From Atherinomorus stipes (lineage: Eukaryota; Chordata; Actinopteri; Atheriniformes; Atherinidae), in NCBI GenBank assembly GCA_023101725.1, contig JALJCO010007048.1, forward strand, positions 310,001 to 374,000: a DNA stretch of 64,000 bases. Direction: 5' to 3'. The notes under the pieces were generated by a model. The model was not told the DNA's origin, made no database searches, and worked only from the letters and a program-made list of their open reading frames with translations. Both the position numbers and the translations under genes were made by a program. This document shows, piece by piece, positions 62,413 to 64,000 of the stretch (positions are counted from its first letter, which is position 1; each line of letters begins with the position of its first letter).

Positions 62413-63668
62413 ATTGTTTATAACTCATTTATTTGAGCAATTGGGTATTCACAGAATATAAAATATGACAAGCCACTTAAACACATTCAAAAGAAAAAAA
62501 AAGATGTAAAAGAAAGTTAAAAAAAAGAGAAGAAAAGAGAGAAAAGAAACCCACAGCTATGCTCAAAATAAGTAGTACTTATAAGTGTCTACCCCCTCCT
62601 TACTCTAAACTGTGCTGCAGAGATAATTTAAATATAGTGTGCACAACAATCTACAGCATCATTGAATGTCAAGCAAGGCACCATACACCACCTATGCATG
62701 GGATTCAAACCCTATCATGGGACTGTACTTTGACAGTAGCATTTTTTTGTACTTTGAATTGAACTGATAAATGGTTACACAATGTTTGAGTTGTGCTCTA
62801 ATCCGTTTCACACCACACACTGAGAGACACATACTTTTCCTTGTGGTCCTAACAGCTGGGACTTTGAGTTTAGCGCATCCCCTTAGGTCATAACTGCCTT
62901 CTCTATTACTAAAGAGCCTTTGGATGTTAGCTGGCAATAACTCTTTACTGGCTTTAAACAAAACCTGCGCAGAATAGAACTCGATGAGGTCCACAAGCTT
63001 TGGCAATTTACTCTTTAAAAACAGTTTGTGTGTTCAAGAAATCCAATTTTGTGAATAATTCTAATCGCACGCTTTTGCAGAATAACTAGGGAATGAAGTG
63101 AGCTTTTATAGTTATTACCTCATACTTCAATTCCATAGATTAGTAGAGACAATATGAGGCAAGAGTACAAAATATGCAGTGCCGTAGAATCAAAGACGTA
63201 CTTAGCTTTATTAATTATTGCAATATTTTTTGATGCCTTTTTCTGTAAATTTCTAATGTATGATTTCCACTTCAAATTGTTGTCAATCGTAATTTGCAGG
63301 AATTTGATTTCAGTTACTTTTTTCTTTCGTGGTACCTGAAATACTTATTAATGGATTAATAATTTCCTTGTAATTGCCAAAAATGATCAGATTTGTTTTA
63401 TCTAAATTTAGTGTTAATTTATTACTATCCAAACATGTCTTTAATTTAACCAATTCACGATTCATAGTCTTCAGAAGATCATTATCATTTTCATTTGAGT
63501 AGAAAATATTTGTGTCATCAGCAAATAGTGCCATTTTCAAAGATTTTGATATATTAAAAATATAATCTATGTACAGACTGAATAACAGATGCACCAATAT
63601 TGACCCTTGGGGCAGCCCACAAACAATAGTCATACACTTGGATTTATGTCCACCCATCTTTACAAATT
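62412..63668 (-). mobile_element. Rex1-like LINE fragment, - strand
   Basis: The - strand ORF 63310-63657 has GLPQGSILVHLLFSLYIDYI, then MALFADDTNIF (catalytic FADD) and LTLNLDKTNLIIFG. After frame breaks, 62692-63006 has LFSNREGSYDLRGCAKLKVP and the C-terminal end typical of Rex1/Babar-like elements. The 3' UTR extends to about 62412. 5' truncated and frame-broken. It is inserted exactly between copies 2 and 3 of the local duplication. Confidence 0.85.
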
Positions 63669-63669
63669 G

Positions 63670-64000
63670 CTGCAGGGGATGTGGGAGTCACCAGTATGAT
63701 CAGTGTTTTAATTTCTTGTAGATTTTTCAATCATTTTTTTAAACTGGTATTTTTTCATATAGCCCACCACCTGCACTGTACGTCGGGTGGCCGAGAGAGC
63801 AAAGTGATGAGCCAGAGACCGGCAGCAGGGACGGAGGTGCTGGCGCTTACTAGCAGCTGCAGCTGGTTGGTCGATTTATACTTGCGCATCTGTGTCAGGT
63901 CGGTAAAGACCAGTTTATACTTTCAAAACATCTGCATTTGATTGGTTGAGGCAAGTTTATACTCATGGATTGTCTGTGTTAGCACCTTTTGGTTTATACA
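63670..64000. repeat. local duplication unit (copy 3, cut by the window edge)
   Basis: Matches 61766-62096 at an offset of about 1904 bp with high identity (for example 'agtatgatcagtgttttaat' and 'gatgagccagagaccggcag'). The part that would hold the next stalk exon lies just outside the window. Confidence 0.9.

Overview
This is vertebrate nuclear DNA, almost certainly from a teleost fish. The genes have many short exons with GT-AG introns. The intervening DNA is packed with fish-type repeats: Tc1-like and hAT transposons, hAT and TTAA-flanked MITEs, L2/Rex1-like LINE fragments, SINE tails, minisatellites and microsatellites. I see no bacterial operons, CRISPR arrays or rRNA genes.

Genes. (1) cops3, COP9 signalosome subunit 3, + strand. 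Seven exons between 5124 and 14087 encode the C-terminal 276 residues. The N-terminal ~147 residues expected for the family are not visible and probably lie left of the window. (2) usp22, the SAGA-complex ubiquitin hydrolase, + strand. It is complete in 13 coding exons from 15486 to 46935, and every exon junction keeps the frame, giving 506 residues. cops3 and usp22 are head-to-tail, with ~1.4 kb between the cops3 stop and the usp22 start. (3) A single-pass membrane receptor on the - strand at 59993-60312. Its last exon (stalk, membrane segment, short tail) resembles TNFRSF13B/TACI, and its Cys-rich ectodomain would lie right of the window. An extra 99-nt stalk exon copy sits at 62141-62239, and flanking duplicated DNA predicts another just past the right edge.

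Layout. 1-5123: cops3 intron or 5' flank with nested hAT MITEs, a 45-bp minisatellite (~29 copies), a Tc1 remnant and a (CT)n tract abutting the first visible exon. 5124-14087: cops3, whose introns hold a hAT element, a P-element-like element with a broken THAP domain, and a TTAA-flanked element with long inverted ends. 14088-15485: cops3 3' end and usp22 promoter with three CCAAT boxes. 15486-48213: usp22, with introns made largely of nested hAT MITEs plus a dead Tc1 transposon; intron 10 is nearly all minisatellite. 48214-59223: gene-free repeat DNA, ending in a 4.35-kb hAT element that carries a BED-finger remnant and later insertions. 59224-64000: 3' part of the TACI-like gene in a locally duplicated region interrupted by a LINE.

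The window holds no obvious new multi-gene system. The most unusual items are the phase-symmetric stalk-exon duplication in the TACI-like gene, a multi-level nest of hAT MITEs datable by 8-bp target duplications and one empty site, a THAP-bearing P-like element, a set of four TTAA-flanked elements, and a CFTR-like (TG)n tract at a usp22 3' splice site.
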